Source: Neomegalonema sp.
GTDB taxonomy: Bacteria; Pseudomonadota; Alphaproteobacteria; Rhodobacterales; Rhodobacteraceae
Direction: 5' to 3'
Length of the DNA: 49,308 nucleotides
Assembly: GCA_022760435.1 (NCBI GenBank)
Contig: JALEFY010000038.1
Span: forward strand, 1-49,308
The notes beneath the pieces were generated by a model. The model searched no databases and was not told where the DNA came from. It saw only the letters and a list, made by a program, of their open reading frames with translations. The position numbers were made by a program, and so were the translations under genes. Positions 1 through 9,052 of this stretch are shown one piece after another; the stretch's first letter is position 1, and the number at the start of each line of letters is the position of its first letter.

Positions 1-1402
1 CGGCGACCGGCTCGCTCTCGCCCGCGCGCACCGGCGCCCCCTCAAGGGCAAGCTCCAACGCCCCCGGCTGGCCTTCGGCGTCGCGCGGCGAGAAGTTCCA
101 AGTGGTCGGGGCGATGATCTGGTAATTGGCGATGCGCCCGCGCTCGATCACCAGCCAATGGCCGAGCGATCCGCGCGCCGCCTCGCACAATCCGATCCCG
201 ACCGCCTCATCCGGCATCGCGCCAGGCAGCCAAAATGGCTCGCCGGGCTCGAGTTCCGACAGCCAGGTCTCGATCGCGAGCACCAGCGCTGCGATCTCGC
301 GCACCCGCGCCACCACCCGCGCATGGACATTGCCACCGCGCCGCGTCACCAGATCCTCGATCAGCGGCACTTGCGCGACATATTGCCGAGCGATCGCACC
401 GACCTCGACCACCTGCCCGCCAAGGCGCGGCGCCTTGCACCAGCTATAGGCATCCGGCGCATCGGCATCGGGCTCGGTCTCGCCGCTGAACGGATCGCTC
501 GGCAGCGGGCTGGGGCGGTAGCGCGCATGCGAGACATCCTCGCGGATCAGCTCCGGCAAGAGCGCCTGGCTCCCGGTCTCATCGCGCATGCCGGGGCGAA
601 AGAGATGGCCCCCGCCCTCCCCCGCATAGGCGCCAAAGCTCGCAAAGCGGTCGGTGGCCCGGCCCAGATCCCAGAGCTGCTCGGCGCGGGCGATGGCGAG
701 GAAATGGCGAAAATCGCTGCCCATCGGCGCGCCCTTCCCCTCCCACTCCTCGAGCGCGGCAAGGCTCTCGATCGCCAGCACATTCTCGAGCCGATCACCG
801 AACAGGAAACGCTCGGCAAAGCGGCGAAAGCCCTGGATGATGCCGCGCAGCCGCGCGATCTCATGGCCGGCCACCGCGCGGGTCGAGCCGCCGGGCTGGA
901 TCGAGAGGGTATGGGGCCATTTGCCAGCCAGAATGCCCATGACATGCATCAGCTCGGCCCGGGCGGGCAGCATATCGCCCGCCGCCATGCCCTTGAGCGC
1001 CTGAAACCGCGCCCGCGCATCCTCGGCCCAGGGCGCCTCGCGATACACCGGGCGGGCGAAATCGGGCATGAAGAACAGATAGAAATGCGACAGGTGATCG
1101 GCGATGTTCTCGACCGCATGCAGGATGTTGATCGCCCGCCGACCATTGGGCGGTGGCTCGATCCCTTGCGCATCCGCAAGCGCGAGCGCCGCCGCCACCG
1201 ATTGCGAGACCGAACAGATCCCGCAGATCCGCGGCGCATAGACCAGCGCCTCAGCGGGCTCCTTGCCGTGCAAGATCCGCTCGAAACCGCGATAGAGGGT
1301 CGAGTTCACTTCGGCCCGCGCCACACGCGCATCTTCGATCTCGAGCCGCACCTCCAGATCGCCCTCGACACGGTTGAACGGCCCCACGATCAGCCGGCTC
1401 AT
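1..1402 (-). CDS. hupV: Regulatory [NiFe]-hydrogenase large subunit HupV/HoxC (3' end beyond window)
   Basis: Large subunit of the H2-sensing (group 2b) hydrogenase, which with HupU detects H2 in the cytoplasm and signals to the kinase HupT. The frame starts at an ATG at 1402 that overlaps the hupU stop codon (ATGA) and stays open to the window edge, giving about 467 codons. Near the N-terminus the protein reads RVEGDLEV (about residues 11-18) and then RICGICSVSQ with the two N-terminal NiFe ligands Cys60 and Cys63. Near the cut end it reads YQIIAPTTWNFSPRD. The C-terminal DPCxxC ligand motif must lie left of the window, so I cannot see whether the cleavable tail is absent, as is usual for sensor hydrogenases. 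Identity as HupV rather than a second HupL rests on its place next to hupU and hupT. Confidence 0.9.
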   Translation of the reverse strand, partial: MSRLIVGPFNRVEGDLEVRLEIEDARVARAEVNSTLYRGFERILHGKEPAEALVYAPRICGICSVSQSVAAALALADAQGIEPPPNGRRAINILHAVENIADHLSHFYLFFMPDFARPVYREAPWAEDARARFQALKGMAAGDMLPARAELMHVMGILAGKWPHTLSIQPGGSTRAVAGHEIARLRGIIQGFRRFAERFLFGDRLENVLAIESLAALEEWEGKGAPMGSDFRHFLAIARAEQLWDLGRATDRFASFGAYAGEGGGHLFRPGMRDETGSQALLPELIREDVSHARYRPSPLPSDPFSGETEPDADAPDAYSWCKAPRLGGQVVEVGAIARQYVAQVPLIEDLVTRRGGNVHARVVARVREIAALVLAIETWLSELEPGEPFWLPGAMPDEAVGIGLCEAARGSLGHWLVIERGRIANYQIIAPTTWNFSPRDAEGQPGALELALEGAPVRAGESEPVA

Positions 1403-2439
1403 GACTTGCCCTTCGAGCGATCTTTTGGCGCCACCTTGAGCTCCGGTTCGATGGCATTGGTGCGCAGGCGCGGCGGGGTTGCCGCCTTGGACAGCGAGGC
1501 GAGGGCCACGAACCACGCCTTGGGCATGTCGGTCGGCAGCCCAACCGGGATCCCGGAGATCTTCGGCGTGCGGGTGAAGCTGTGCCCCGGCTCCTCGAAG
1601 CCCGGCGCGGTGCAGTCGATGCAGGGATAGCCGCCGCTCAGGCACGAGCCCGACCCGTTCCAGGGCCGGATATTGCAATCCGCCCGCGCCAGCGTGCCCC
1701 GGCAGCCGAGATTCTCCATCATGCAGCCCTGATCCGAGAGCTTCACGGCGCTGGCCTTGTATTCGTAGAACTCATTGCGCGAGCAGCCGTGATGGACGAG
1801 ATGCACGGTGTAGGACAAGGGGCGCTCCCATTCGTCGAGCTGCTCGGGGCCGAACGCTCCGGCCGCGATCTGATGCAGAGTCTGGGTCAGCCAGTCAGGG
1901 TGGATCGGGCAGCCAGCGACATTGACCACCGGAGCGCCCGCGCGCGAGCGAAAGCCGGGGCCGAGCAACCCGCCCTCGCGGCTGCCCTCATAGACGAGCC
2001 CGCAGGCCTCGACCTCATTCGCACCGGCGGCGGTGATCCCGCCAAAGGCCGCGCAACTGCCCACGGCTACCACATGCAAGGCGACCCGCGCCAGATCCTC
2101 GATCCAGGCCATCATCGGCCGCTCCGAGCCCGGCAGCATATGAAAGCGCCCGGTCCCGTTCGGCCCGCGCATCACCGAGCCCTCCAGGCACAGGATGTCG
2201 AGGGTGATCTCGCCATCCAGAATGCGCTGCATCAGCGCGATCACCTCCGAGCCGGTCTGCTCGCTGAGCGAAGGGTGCCAGAGCACCTCGATCTGCGCCG
2301 CGTCAAAGGCGGTGAGCAGATCCGGCCCTTCGGCATTGAGCAGCGACATGGTGCAGCCACCGCAGCCGCCCGACTGAAGCCAGAGCAGCGTACGGCGCGG
2401 CGGGGCCTTGGGGGAGGTTTCAGCGCTCGGCCGGGTCAT
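1399..2439 (-). CDS. hupU: Regulatory [NiFe]-hydrogenase small subunit HupU/HoxB
   Basis: Iron-sulfur small subunit of the H2 sensor, 346 aa. There is no twin-arginine signal: the protein goes directly from a short polar N-terminus into LLWLQSGGCGGCT, whose Cys26 and Cys29 start the proximal cluster, followed by VGSCAAFGG, the VAGCPIHPDW motif and a C-terminal cysteine-rich half (HHGCSR, GCMMENLGCRG, CLSGGYPCIDC). Lack of an export signal is the standard difference between sensor hydrogenases and membrane-bound uptake enzymes. The gene overlaps the end of hupT by 20 bases and the start of hupV by 4, so the sensor, kinase and regulator are probably translationally coupled. The C-terminal tail after the last cluster is basic and poorly conserved in appearance. 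Confidence 0.93.
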   Translation of the reverse strand: MTRPSAETSPKAPPRRTLLWLQSGGCGGCTMSLLNAEGPDLLTAFDAAQIEVLWHPSLSEQTGSEVIALMQRILDGEITLDILCLEGSVMRGPNGTGRFHMLPGSERPMMAWIEDLARVALHVVAVGSCAAFGGITAAGANEVEACGLVYEGSREGGLLGPGFRSRAGAPVVNVAGCPIHPDWLTQTLHQIAAGAFGPEQLDEWERPLSYTVHLVHHGCSRNEFYEYKASAVKLSDQGCMMENLGCRGTLARADCNIRPWNGSGSCLSGGYPCIDCTAPGFEEPGHSFTRTPKISGIPVGLPTDMPKAWFVALASLSKAATPPRLRTNAIEPELKVAPKDRSKGKS

Positions 2440-3796
2440 CGCACGGGATCCTCAGAGTAAACACCGCCCCGCCATCGGGGCCATTCGCCGCCGTCAGCTC
2501 GCCGCCATGCTTATGCGCGAGGCTGTAGCTGACATAGAGCCCGAGCCCGGTGCCCTTGCCGATCGGCTTGGTGGTGAAGAAGGGCTCGAAGATCTTGTCG
2601 GCAACCGCGTCCGGAATGCCGGTGCCATTGTCCGCGACGCTGATCAGCACCTGCGCGCCCTCTTTGCGCACATGGATGGTGATGCGCTTGTCCTCACGCC
2701 CGGCGAGCACATCGGCGGCGTTTTGCACCAGATTGACGAGGATCTGATGCAAATGCCCCTTGCGACCCTTCACATCGAGCCGCTCCGGTGCCTCGATCCG
2801 CAGATCGGGCTTCACCCGCTCGCCCTTGATCACCCAATCGGCGGCGGTATTCACGAGGCGGGTGAGGTTGAACACCTCCGCCCCCTCCTCCTGACTGCTC
2901 GAAAAGCGCAGCAGATCCTTGACGATGTCGCTGACCCGCTCGGCCCCCTCCAGCGAGCCTTCGATGAGTTCCGGCATGTCGCGGATCACCCGGTCGATCT
3001 TCAGCTCGCGCTTGAGATCGGCAAGCTCGCTCTCGCGGGCCGCTATCGCGGGCGAGGCGAAAAAGCGGGTCAACGCACTCGCATAGCGCTGGAGCACATG
3101 CATGTTGCCAAAGACAAAGCTGATCGGGTTGTTGAGCTCATGCGCCACCCCGGCCACCAGCCGACCGAGCGCCGCCATCTTCTCGGAGACCACGAGCCGC
3201 GCCTGGGTGCTGCGTAGCTGCGTATGCGCCTCATCGAGCCGCTCATAGGCGCGGCGCAGCTCGCCGACCGGTCGCCCGATCATCACGAAACCCGCAAGGC
3301 GCCCGGTGGCATCGCGCCGCTCGGTGCAGTTCATCGACAGCGGCGCGGGCACGCCGTCAGCCGCGAGGATCGCCAGTTCGCAATCCACCAGCCCGCAGCG
3401 CGGGCTTGAGCGCCCGCCGAGCATCGCAGCGAAGACCTGCCGCCCGGCTTCATCGAACAGCGTATCGACCGAGGCCCCGATCAGCGCCGCCTCGCTCTTG
3501 CCGGTGATGGTCTCGAGCGCCCGGTTCACCCGCTGGATGCGCCGCCCCTGATCGCACACGATCAGCACATCGGTCATCGAGGCCAGCACCGAGGTGATGA
3601 ACAGATGCGCCTCTTCGAGCCGCAGGTTCTGCTGTTCGAGCTCGTGCTGCGAGCGGACAAGGTCGCTATAGACCTCGTCCATCTTCTGGATCACCTCGAT
3701 CCAGGCCTCATCGCCATGCTGCCCCGCGGGGAGTGCGGCACTGCTATCGGCTGGGGAGAGCAGGTCACTCTGCGGGCTGTCGGTCTGTTGTTGCAT
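2420..3796 (-). CDS. hupT: Sensor histidine kinase HupT/HoxJ
   Basis: Soluble histidine kinase of 458 aa that receives the H2 signal from HupUV and acts on HupR. No membrane segment is visible. A PAS domain covers about residues 65-180, followed by a helical region and the H-box [18 protein letters not shown] with the phospho-acceptor His219, then a C-terminal ATPase domain with [26 protein letters not shown] and a C-terminal strand. In Rhodobacter capsulatus HupT phosphorylates and thereby inactivates HupR when H2 is absent; that part is family knowledge and is not shown here. The gene lies 9 bases downstream of hupR. Confidence 0.92.
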   Translation of the reverse strand: MQQQTDSPQSDLLSPADSSAALPAGQHGDEAWIEVIQKMDEVYSDLVRSQHELEQQNLRLEEAHLFITSVLASMTDVLIVCDQGRRIQRVNRALETITGKSEAALIGASVDTLFDEAGRQVFAAMLGGRSSPRCGLVDCELAILAADGVPAPLSMNCTERRDATGRLAGFVMIGRPVGELRRAYERLDEAHTQLRSTQARLVVSEKMAALGRLVAGVAHELNNPISFVFGNMHVLQRYASALTRFFASPAIAARESELADLKRELKIDRVIRDMPELIEGSLEGAERVSDIVKDLLRFSSSQEEGAEVFNLTRLVNTAADWVIKGERVKPDLRIEAPERLDVKGRKGHLHQILVNLVQNAADVLAGREDKRITIHVRKEGAQVLISVADNGTGIPDAVADKIFEPFFTTKPIGKGTGLGLYVSYSLAHKHGGELTAANGPDGGAVFTLRIPCDDPAER

Positions 3797-3805
3797 GGCG
3801 CAACT

Positions 3806-5296
3806 CTAGCGCGCCGCACGCTGCGCGGAAAGGGGCCGCACATTCTCCAGCCCGTAGCGCTCAAGCTTCGCGCGCAAGCCAACGCGCGAGAGGCCGAGAT
3901 CGCGCGCGGTCTGCGACTTGTTCCAGCGGTTGCGGATCATCGCCTCGCGAATGATCGTCGCCTCCACCCGCTCCACCTGATCCTTAAGCGTGCCTTCGAG
4001 CGGGCCAAAGCTCTCCAGCGTATCGGCCGAGCCGGGTTCACTGGCCGGAGAGGCGCGCAGGATCTGGCCGGAGAGCAGATCCGCCCCGAGCTCCTGCCCC
4101 TCAGCGCCCATCACCAGCATCCGCTGCACCTCGTTGCGCAGCTCGCGCACATTGCCCGGCCAGCCATAGCGCTGCATGCATTCAAGCGCCTCTTCGGACA
4201 GGCCGGTGACGCTCTTGCCGAACTTCGCCATCAACTCGCTGAGAAAGGCATCGCTGAGCGGGGCGATATCGCAAGCACGCTCGCGCAGGGCCGGAAGACG
4301 GATCACGGATCCGGCGAGCCGGTAGAAGAGATCCGCGCGGAACTTGCGCTGGCGCACCTCTTCATCGAGAATCCGGTTGGTCGCCGCGATCACCCGCACA
4401 TCGACCTTGCGCGTCTTGCCCGAGCCGACCGGGCGGATCTCGCCCTCTTGCAGCACCCGCAGCAGCTTGATCTGGAACGCCTGCGAGGTCTCGCCGATCT
4501 CGTCGAGAAAGACGGTCCCGCCATCGGCGCGCTCGAACAGGCCGATATGATCGTTCACCGCCCCGGTAAAGGCGCCGCGGCGATGGCCAAACAGCTCGCT
4601 CTCGAGCAACTGATCGGGCAGCGCGCCGCAATTCTCGACCACGAAGGGCTTGTTCCAGCGCAGCGATGAGTAATGGAGCGCCCGCGCCGCCAGCTCCTTG
4701 CCGGTGCCCGACTCGCCCACGAGGATCACCGGCACATCGAACGGCGCGACCTGCCGCAGGTTCTGGCAGACCGCGTTCATCGGGCTCTGGCGCGAGCGCA
4801 CGATGCCGTCCTCGAAGCTGTAATCCTTGCGCAGCTGCTCCTTGCGCTCGGTGACGATGCGCCCGGCGCGCGCCGGGGTCATCCGCAGCTCGATCGCCAG
4901 CAGCTCGTTCTCGCGTTGCAGATCATGCAGCCGCGCCGCGTTCTTGAGCGTCAGCATCAACGTATCGGGATGCCAGGGCTTGGTGATGTACTGGAAGATG
5001 CCCGCCTGATTGATGCCGTCGATGATGTCGCGCGCATCGGTATAGCCCGAGATGATCATGCGGATGATGTCGGGATAATGCTCGCGGCACCAGGACAGGA
5101 ACTCGATCCCGGTCTCATCGGGCATGCGCTGATCGCACAGGATGATCTGGATCAGATGGCTGTCGAGGATCAGGCGCGCCCGCCCCATTTCGCTGGCCGT
5201 GTGCACCTCGAAATCATCCTCGAGAATGCGGGTCAGGGTTTCGAGCGAGCGCACCTCGTCATCGACGATCAGGATGGCGGGCAGGTTGGGCATCAT
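3806..5296 (-). CDS. hupR: NtrC-family response regulator HupR/HoxA
   Basis: Transcription activator of the hydrogenase genes, 496 aa. The N-terminal receiver domain has Asp12/Asp13, the phosphorylation site Asp55 (ILCDQRMPD) and Lys107. A linker with helical character follows, then an AAA+ domain with Walker A GESGTGKE (194-201), an intact GAFTGA loop (241-246) and Walker B FLDEIGE. The C-terminus is a Fis-type helix-turn-helix (SQTARDLGLSRVGLRAKL). An intact GAFTGA is what sigma-54 contact requires; this fits the sigma-54-like sites seen upstream of hupD and hupS. HupR-type regulators typically work unphosphorylated (family knowledge). Two adjacent ATG codons are possible starts. Confidence 0.92.
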   Translation of the reverse strand: MMPNLPAILIVDDEVRSLETLTRILEDDFEVHTASEMGRARLILDSHLIQIILCDQRMPDETGIEFLSWCREHYPDIIRMIISGYTDARDIIDGINQAGIFQYITKPWHPDTLMLTLKNAARLHDLQRENELLAIELRMTPARAGRIVTERKEQLRKDYSFEDGIVRSRQSPMNAVCQNLRQVAPFDVPVILVGESGTGKELAARALHYSSLRWNKPFVVENCGALPDQLLESELFGHRRGAFTGAVNDHIGLFERADGGTVFLDEIGETSQAFQIKLLRVLQEGEIRPVGSGKTRKVDVRVIAATNRILDEEVRQRKFRADLFYRLAGSVIRLPALRERACDIAPLSDAFLSELMAKFGKSVTGLSEEALECMQRYGWPGNVRELRNEVQRMLVMGAEGQELGADLLSGQILRASPASEPGSADTLESFGPLEGTLKDQVERVEATIIREAMIRNRWNKSQTARDLGLSRVGLRAKLERYGLENVRPLSAQRAAR

Positions 5297-5326
5297 TTGT
5301 CCGGTACCTCGTTGTTATTCTTGTCT

Positions 5327-6373
5327 TTAGCAGATCCGGGGCAATTGTTCGCCAGCGATCCAGTCCACGACCCGCGCGCCGCCAAAGCCGGTGCGCATGG
5401 TCACGAGATGGCGCGCATCCTCAACCACCTCTCCGATGATGGCCGCCTGCTGGCCGAGCGGATGGGCGCGCATCGCCGCCAGCACCGCCGCCGCATCGGC
5501 CTCGCGGCAGATGCAGATCAGCTTGCCCTCATTGGCGACATGCAGCGGGTCGAGCCCGAGCAGCTCGCACGCGGCGGCGACATCGGGGCTCACCGGCAGC
5601 ATCGCTTCATCGAGTGCGATGCCGACCCCGGCCTGATGCGCGATCTCGTTGAGCGTCGCCGCCAGCCCGCCGCGGGTCGGATCACGCAGCACCGCGATCC
5701 CGGGCGCCGCCTCCAGCATCGCCGCCACCAGTTCGTGCAGGGCCGCGCTGTCGGAGCAGATCTCGGTCTCGAACTCGAGATTCTCGCGCTTGGAGAGGAT
5801 CGCAACCCCATGATCGCCCATCGTGCCCGAGACCAGCACCCGGTCTCCGGGCCGCGCATTCTGGGCGCTGATCGCCACGCCATCGGCGACGACCCCAAGG
5901 CCGGTGGTGGTGATGAATACCCCATCGCCCTTGCCCTTCTCGACCACCTTGGTATCGCCGGTCACGATCGGCACCCCGGCCGCCCGCGCCGCCTCGGCCA
6001 TCGAGATCACGATCCGCTCCAGTGCCTCGAGGCTGAAGCCTTCCTCCAGGATAAAGGCCGCGCTCAGATAGAGCGGACGCGCGCCGCACATCGCCAGATC
6101 GTTGATCGTGCCATGCACGCAGAGCGCGCCGATATCGCCGCCGGGAAAGAACAGCGGCGCGATGACATGCCCATCGGTTGCCATCACCAGCCGCCCGGCC
6201 TGCGCGGGAAGCAGAGCGCCGTCATTTCCCTGATCGAGCAGTGGATTGCTGAAATGGCGCGCGAACAGGCGCGAGATCAGCTCACTCATCGCACGCCCAC
6301 CACCCCCATGGCTGAGCTCGACCGCGCCGCGCAGCTTGGGCTGTGAGCGGATGGGTTCGGGGGTGTCCTTCAT
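5327..6373 (-). CDS. hypE: Hydrogenase maturation carbamoyl dehydratase HypE
   Basis: HypE (348 aa) receives a carbamoyl group from HypF on its C-terminal cysteine and dehydrates it to thiocyanate, the source of the CN ligands of the NiFe site. The C-terminus ends in the diagnostic PRIC. The N-terminal half has the AIR-synthase fold signature: LSHGGGGRAM, DGHVIAPLFFPGGDIG and the VTGDTKVVEKGKGDG motif. The start was set at the ATG at 6373, which overlaps the hypD stop as ATGA; a longer upstream extension of the frame lies inside hypD and is not credible. Its partner hypF is not found in this window. Confidence 0.96.
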   Translation of the reverse strand: MKDTPEPIRSQPKLRGAVELSHGGGGRAMSELISRLFARHFSNPLLDQGNDGALLPAQAGRLVMATDGHVIAPLFFPGGDIGALCVHGTINDLAMCGARPLYLSAAFILEEGFSLEALERIVISMAEAARAAGVPIVTGDTKVVEKGKGDGVFITTTGLGVVADGVAISAQNARPGDRVLVSGTMGDHGVAILSKRENLEFETEICSDSAALHELVAAMLEAAPGIAVLRDPTRGGLAATLNEIAHQAGVGIALDEAMLPVSPDVAAACELLGLDPLHVANEGKLICICREADAAAVLAAMRAHPLGQQAAIIGEVVEDARHLVTMRTGFGGARVVDWIAGEQLPRIC

Positions 6374-7524
6374 GATGCGGCGCCTTCTGCTGCGGGCTGA
6401 GCGGCCGGGCTGCGGAACCGCCCATAGCTCCAATAGGCGGCGCAGGCACCCTCCGAGGACACCATGCACGAGCCCATCGGGTTCTCCGGCGTGCAAACGG
6501 TGCCAAAGAGCTTGCAATCGGTTGGCTTTTTCACCCCGCGCAAGATCGCCGGGCACTCGCAGGACTTCATCTCCCGCGAAGCCTTTTGCGAGATCTCAAA
6601 CCGCTGCTCGGCATCCATATCGGCAAAGCTCTCGCGGATGCGCAGCGCCGAATGCGGCACCGCGCCGAGCCCGCGCCACTCGAAACTCTCGCGCAGCTCG
6701 AACACTTCGGCGACCAGCGCCTGGGCCTTGGCATTGCCCTCTTCGGTCACCACGCGCTTGTATTCGTTCTCGATTTCCGAGCGCCCCTCATTGATCTGCC
6801 GGATCAGCATCAGGCTCGATTGCATGACATCGAGCGGCTCGAACCCGGCGATGACCACCGGCTTCTTCCAGATTTCGGCAAATTGCGCATAGGGGCGCGA
6901 GCCGATCACCGAGGAGACATGCGAGGGGCCTAGAAAGCCGTCGATGCGCACCGGCTCGCCGCCGCCATCCGGGGTGCCGAGGATATGCGCCATCGCCGGC
7001 GGGGTCAGTACATGGTTGCAAAACACCGAGAAATTCTCGATCCCCTCCGCCCGCGCCGCCAGCATCGCCGCCGCCGTCGGCGGGGTCGTGGTCTCAAAGC
7101 CGATGGCGAAGAAGACCACCTGACGATCCGGGTTCTCGCGCGCAATCTTCAGCGCGTCGGTGGTCGAGTAGACCATGCGGATATCCGCCCCATCCGCCCG
7201 TGCCTTGAGCAAGCTGCGCTGGCGGCTGCCCGGCACCCGCATCATGTCGCCATAGCTGGTCAGGATCACGTCATGGCGCTCGGCCAGCTCCACCGCATCA
7301 TCGAGCCGGCGCACCGGCAGCACGCAGACCGGACAGCCGGGGCCATGCACGAACTCGACATTCTGCGGCATCAGATCCTGCACCCCATAGCGAAAGATCG
7401 CATGGGTATGCCCGCCGCAGAACTCCATCAGATGATAGCGCCGCCCCGGCTCGACTTCGGCCGCGATCTGGGCGGCGAGCTTGCGCGCGAGCTCGGGGGC
7501 CCGAAATTCGGAGATGTATTTCAT
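6370..7524 (-). CDS. hypD: Hydrogenase Fe-cyanide maturation factor HypD
   Basis: HypD (384 aa) is the scaffold that, with HypC, assembles the Fe(CN)2CO group. The sequence shows the family motifs FCGGHTHAI near residues 35-43, GPGCPVCVLP near 83-92, and a C-terminal [4Fe-4S] cysteine set (CPAILRG, DCKLFGTVC, GSCMVSSEGACAAYW). Length is normal for the family. The gene overlaps hypC by 4 bases and hypE by 4 bases, consistent with one transcript for the hypABCDE block. Confidence 0.97.
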   Translation of the reverse strand: MKYISEFRAPELARKLAAQIAAEVEPGRRYHLMEFCGGHTHAIFRYGVQDLMPQNVEFVHGPGCPVCVLPVRRLDDAVELAERHDVILTSYGDMMRVPGSRQRSLLKARADGADIRMVYSTTDALKIARENPDRQVVFFAIGFETTTPPTAAAMLAARAEGIENFSVFCNHVLTPPAMAHILGTPDGGGEPVRIDGFLGPSHVSSVIGSRPYAQFAEIWKKPVVIAGFEPLDVMQSSLMLIRQINEGRSEIENEYKRVVTEEGNAKAQALVAEVFELRESFEWRGLGAVPHSALRIRESFADMDAEQRFEISQKASREMKSCECPAILRGVKKPTDCKLFGTVCTPENPMGSCMVSSEGACAAYWSYGRFRSPAAQPAAEGAAS

Positions 7525-7775
7525 GGCTCTTCTCCCGCGATCTCTTCCAGTTCCTCGGCGAGGATCCCGGCCTCGGCCATCAAGGCCAGCGTGCGCGCGG
7601 CCTCCTCCTCCGAGACCTTGTGCAGGGCGAAGCCGACATGCACGAGCACGAAGTCCCCGACGCTCACATCCTCGAGCAGCGCGAGGGAGATGGTCTTCTT
7701 GACCCCCTCGAGCGCGACGACGGCGGTATCGCCCTCGCGCAGTTCAATCACCTTGGCAGGCAGTGCGAGACACAT
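7521..7775 (-). CDS. hypC: Hydrogenase assembly chaperone HypC
   Basis: Small chaperone of 84 aa that carries the Fe(CN)2CO group with HypD and delivers it to the immature large subunit. The essential N-terminal Cys2 is present (MCLALPAKV), followed by the OB-fold segment GDFVLVHVGFALHKV typical of the family and an acidic C-terminal helix. It is the hyp-type copy; the window also has a second family member, HupF, at 12327-12698, which is the usual partner arrangement in Hup loci. Confidence 0.95.
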   Translation of the reverse strand: MCLALPAKVIELREGDTAVVALEGVKKTISLALLEDVSVGDFVLVHVGFALHKVSEEEAARTLALMAEAGILAEELEEIAGEEP

Positions 7776-7793
7776 GTTCTCTCTCCCTTCTGA

Positions 7794-8711
7794 TCAGGCC
7801 GTGTGCGACGGGGTGGCGTCTTGCTGGCTCGGTTGCAGGCGCGGATTGCCGGCGACCTGCATGGCGCGTGCGGCTTCGATCCAGGCGAGCCAGGCGGCCA
7901 TGCCTTCGCCGGTGCGGGCGCTGACTTGCAGGATCTTCACCCCCGGATTGACCTGCCGCGCATAGGCGATACAGGCGTCCACGTCGAAATCGAGATGCGG
8001 CAGCAGGTCGATCTTGCTCAGGATCACGAGCTGCGCCGCGGCGAACATGTCGGGATACTTGATCGGCTTGTCCTCGCCTTCGGTCACCGAGAGGATCGCG
8101 ACCTTGGCATATTCGCCCAGGTCAAACGCCGCCGGGCAAACGAGATTGCCGACATTCTCGATGAACATCACCGAGCCATCCTCGGGCTGCAGATCCTCGA
8201 TCGCGTGCCCAACCATATGGCCATCGAGATGGCAGCCCTTGCCGGTATTGATCTGCAAGGCCCGCACGCCGGTCTGGCGGATGCGCTCGGCATCGGCGCT
8301 GGTTTGCTGATCGCCCTCGATCACCGCCATCGGCAAGCGGGCGTCGAGCATCTCGATCGTGCGGCAGAGCAGCGTCGTCTTGCCCGAGCCGGGGCTGGAG
8401 ACGAGGTTGAGCGCGAGAATGCCGCGATCCTCGAAATGCTGCCGGTTGATATTGGCGTAGCGAGCGTTCTTGGCGAGAATGTCCTGCTCGATCTGCACGA
8501 GGCGCGACTGGCTCATGCCCGGCACGGAAGTACCCGCCGCCCCCTGGCCGTAATGGTGGCCAAGGTTGTGATCATGGTCGTGGCCATGATCATGATCATG
8601 CGCGTGATCATGGCCGTGATGGTGATGGTGGTGAGAGTGCGCATGCCCCTCCCCCACCGGTTTTCCCTCGAGCCGAACCTCGCCCTCGCCGCATCCGCAT
8701 ACGCTGCACAT
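7794..8711 (-). CDS. hypB: Hydrogenase nickel-incorporation GTPase HypB
   Basis: GTPase that inserts nickel into the large subunit together with HypA, 305 aa. The N-terminus has CSVCGCGEG, then a long histidine- and aspartate-rich stretch (about residues 25-58) with more than 20 histidines that can store nickel, then the G domain with P-loop [11 protein letters not shown], the [12 protein letters not shown] region, CHLDGHM metal site, [19 protein letters not shown] and the SKIDLL guanine-specificity motif. The ATG at 8711 was chosen over a GTG one codon upstream: it directly follows the hypA stop (TGATG) and has GGAGG seven bases upstream. Confidence 0.96.
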   Translation of the reverse strand: MCSVCGCGEGEVRLEGKPVGEGHAHSHHHHHHGHDHAHDHDHGHDHDHNLGHHYGQGAAGTSVPGMSQSRLVQIEQDILAKNARYANINRQHFEDRGILALNLVSSPGSGKTTLLCRTIEMLDARLPMAVIEGDQQTSADAERIRQTGVRALQINTGKGCHLDGHMVGHAIEDLQPEDGSVMFIENVGNLVCPAAFDLGEYAKVAILSVTEGEDKPIKYPDMFAAAQLVILSKIDLLPHLDFDVDACIAYARQVNPGVKILQVSARTGEGMAAWLAWIEAARAMQVAGNPRLQPSQQDATPSHTA

Positions 8712-9052
8712 CACTCGACCTCCAGTTCCTTGATCCGCATCTCATCACCGCTCGTCACCTGAAGCTGATGGGATGCACAAATGGGGCAGGGCTCAAAGCG
8801 CTGCTCAATGGCGACCGTCCGGGCACAGGGCATGCACCAGGCGCTCGCCGGGGTTTCGATGATCTCGAGCGCGGCTTTCTCGGCCAGCGAGCCGCGCATC
8901 ACCACGTCAAAGCCAAAGCGCAGGGCCTCGATCTCGACCCCCGCCAGCGGCCCGATCTCGAGCCGCACCACGGTGACGCGGGCAAAATCCTGCGCCTTTG
9001 CCTGCTCTTCGAGCGTCTGGCGGATCGCCTCGCAGATCGACATCTCATGCAT
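8711..9052 (-). CDS. hypA: Hydrogenase nickel-incorporation protein HypA
   Basis: Nickel metallochaperone of 113 aa acting with HypB. It begins with [10 protein letters not shown], where His2 is the conserved nickel ligand, and has the zinc site CMPCARTV ... CPICAS in the second half. The ATG at 9052 is the family start and overlaps the hupK stop (ATGA); a frame extension ten codons upstream lies in hupK and is rejected. Confidence 0.95.
   Translation of the reverse strand: MHEMSICEAIRQTLEEQAKAQDFARVTVVRLEIGPLAGVEIEALRFGFDVVMRGSLAEKAALEIIETPASAWCMPCARTVAIEQRFEPCPICASHQLQVTSGDEMRIKELEVE

Noticed and set aside
158-1630. Long plus-strand open frame of about 490 codons opposite hupV/hupU
   Set aside because: It is antisense to two clear genes, has an Arg/Ala/His-rich composition typical of shadow frames in GC-rich DNA, and no domain or ribosome site.
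4673-6346. Plus-strand open frame of 557 codons opposite hupR/hypE
   Set aside because: Antisense shadow; the minus-strand genes have complete family motifs and the plus frame shows none.
8560-8640. Repeated CATGATCATG-like bases
   Set aside because: They simply encode the His/Asp-rich nickel-storage stretch of HypB.
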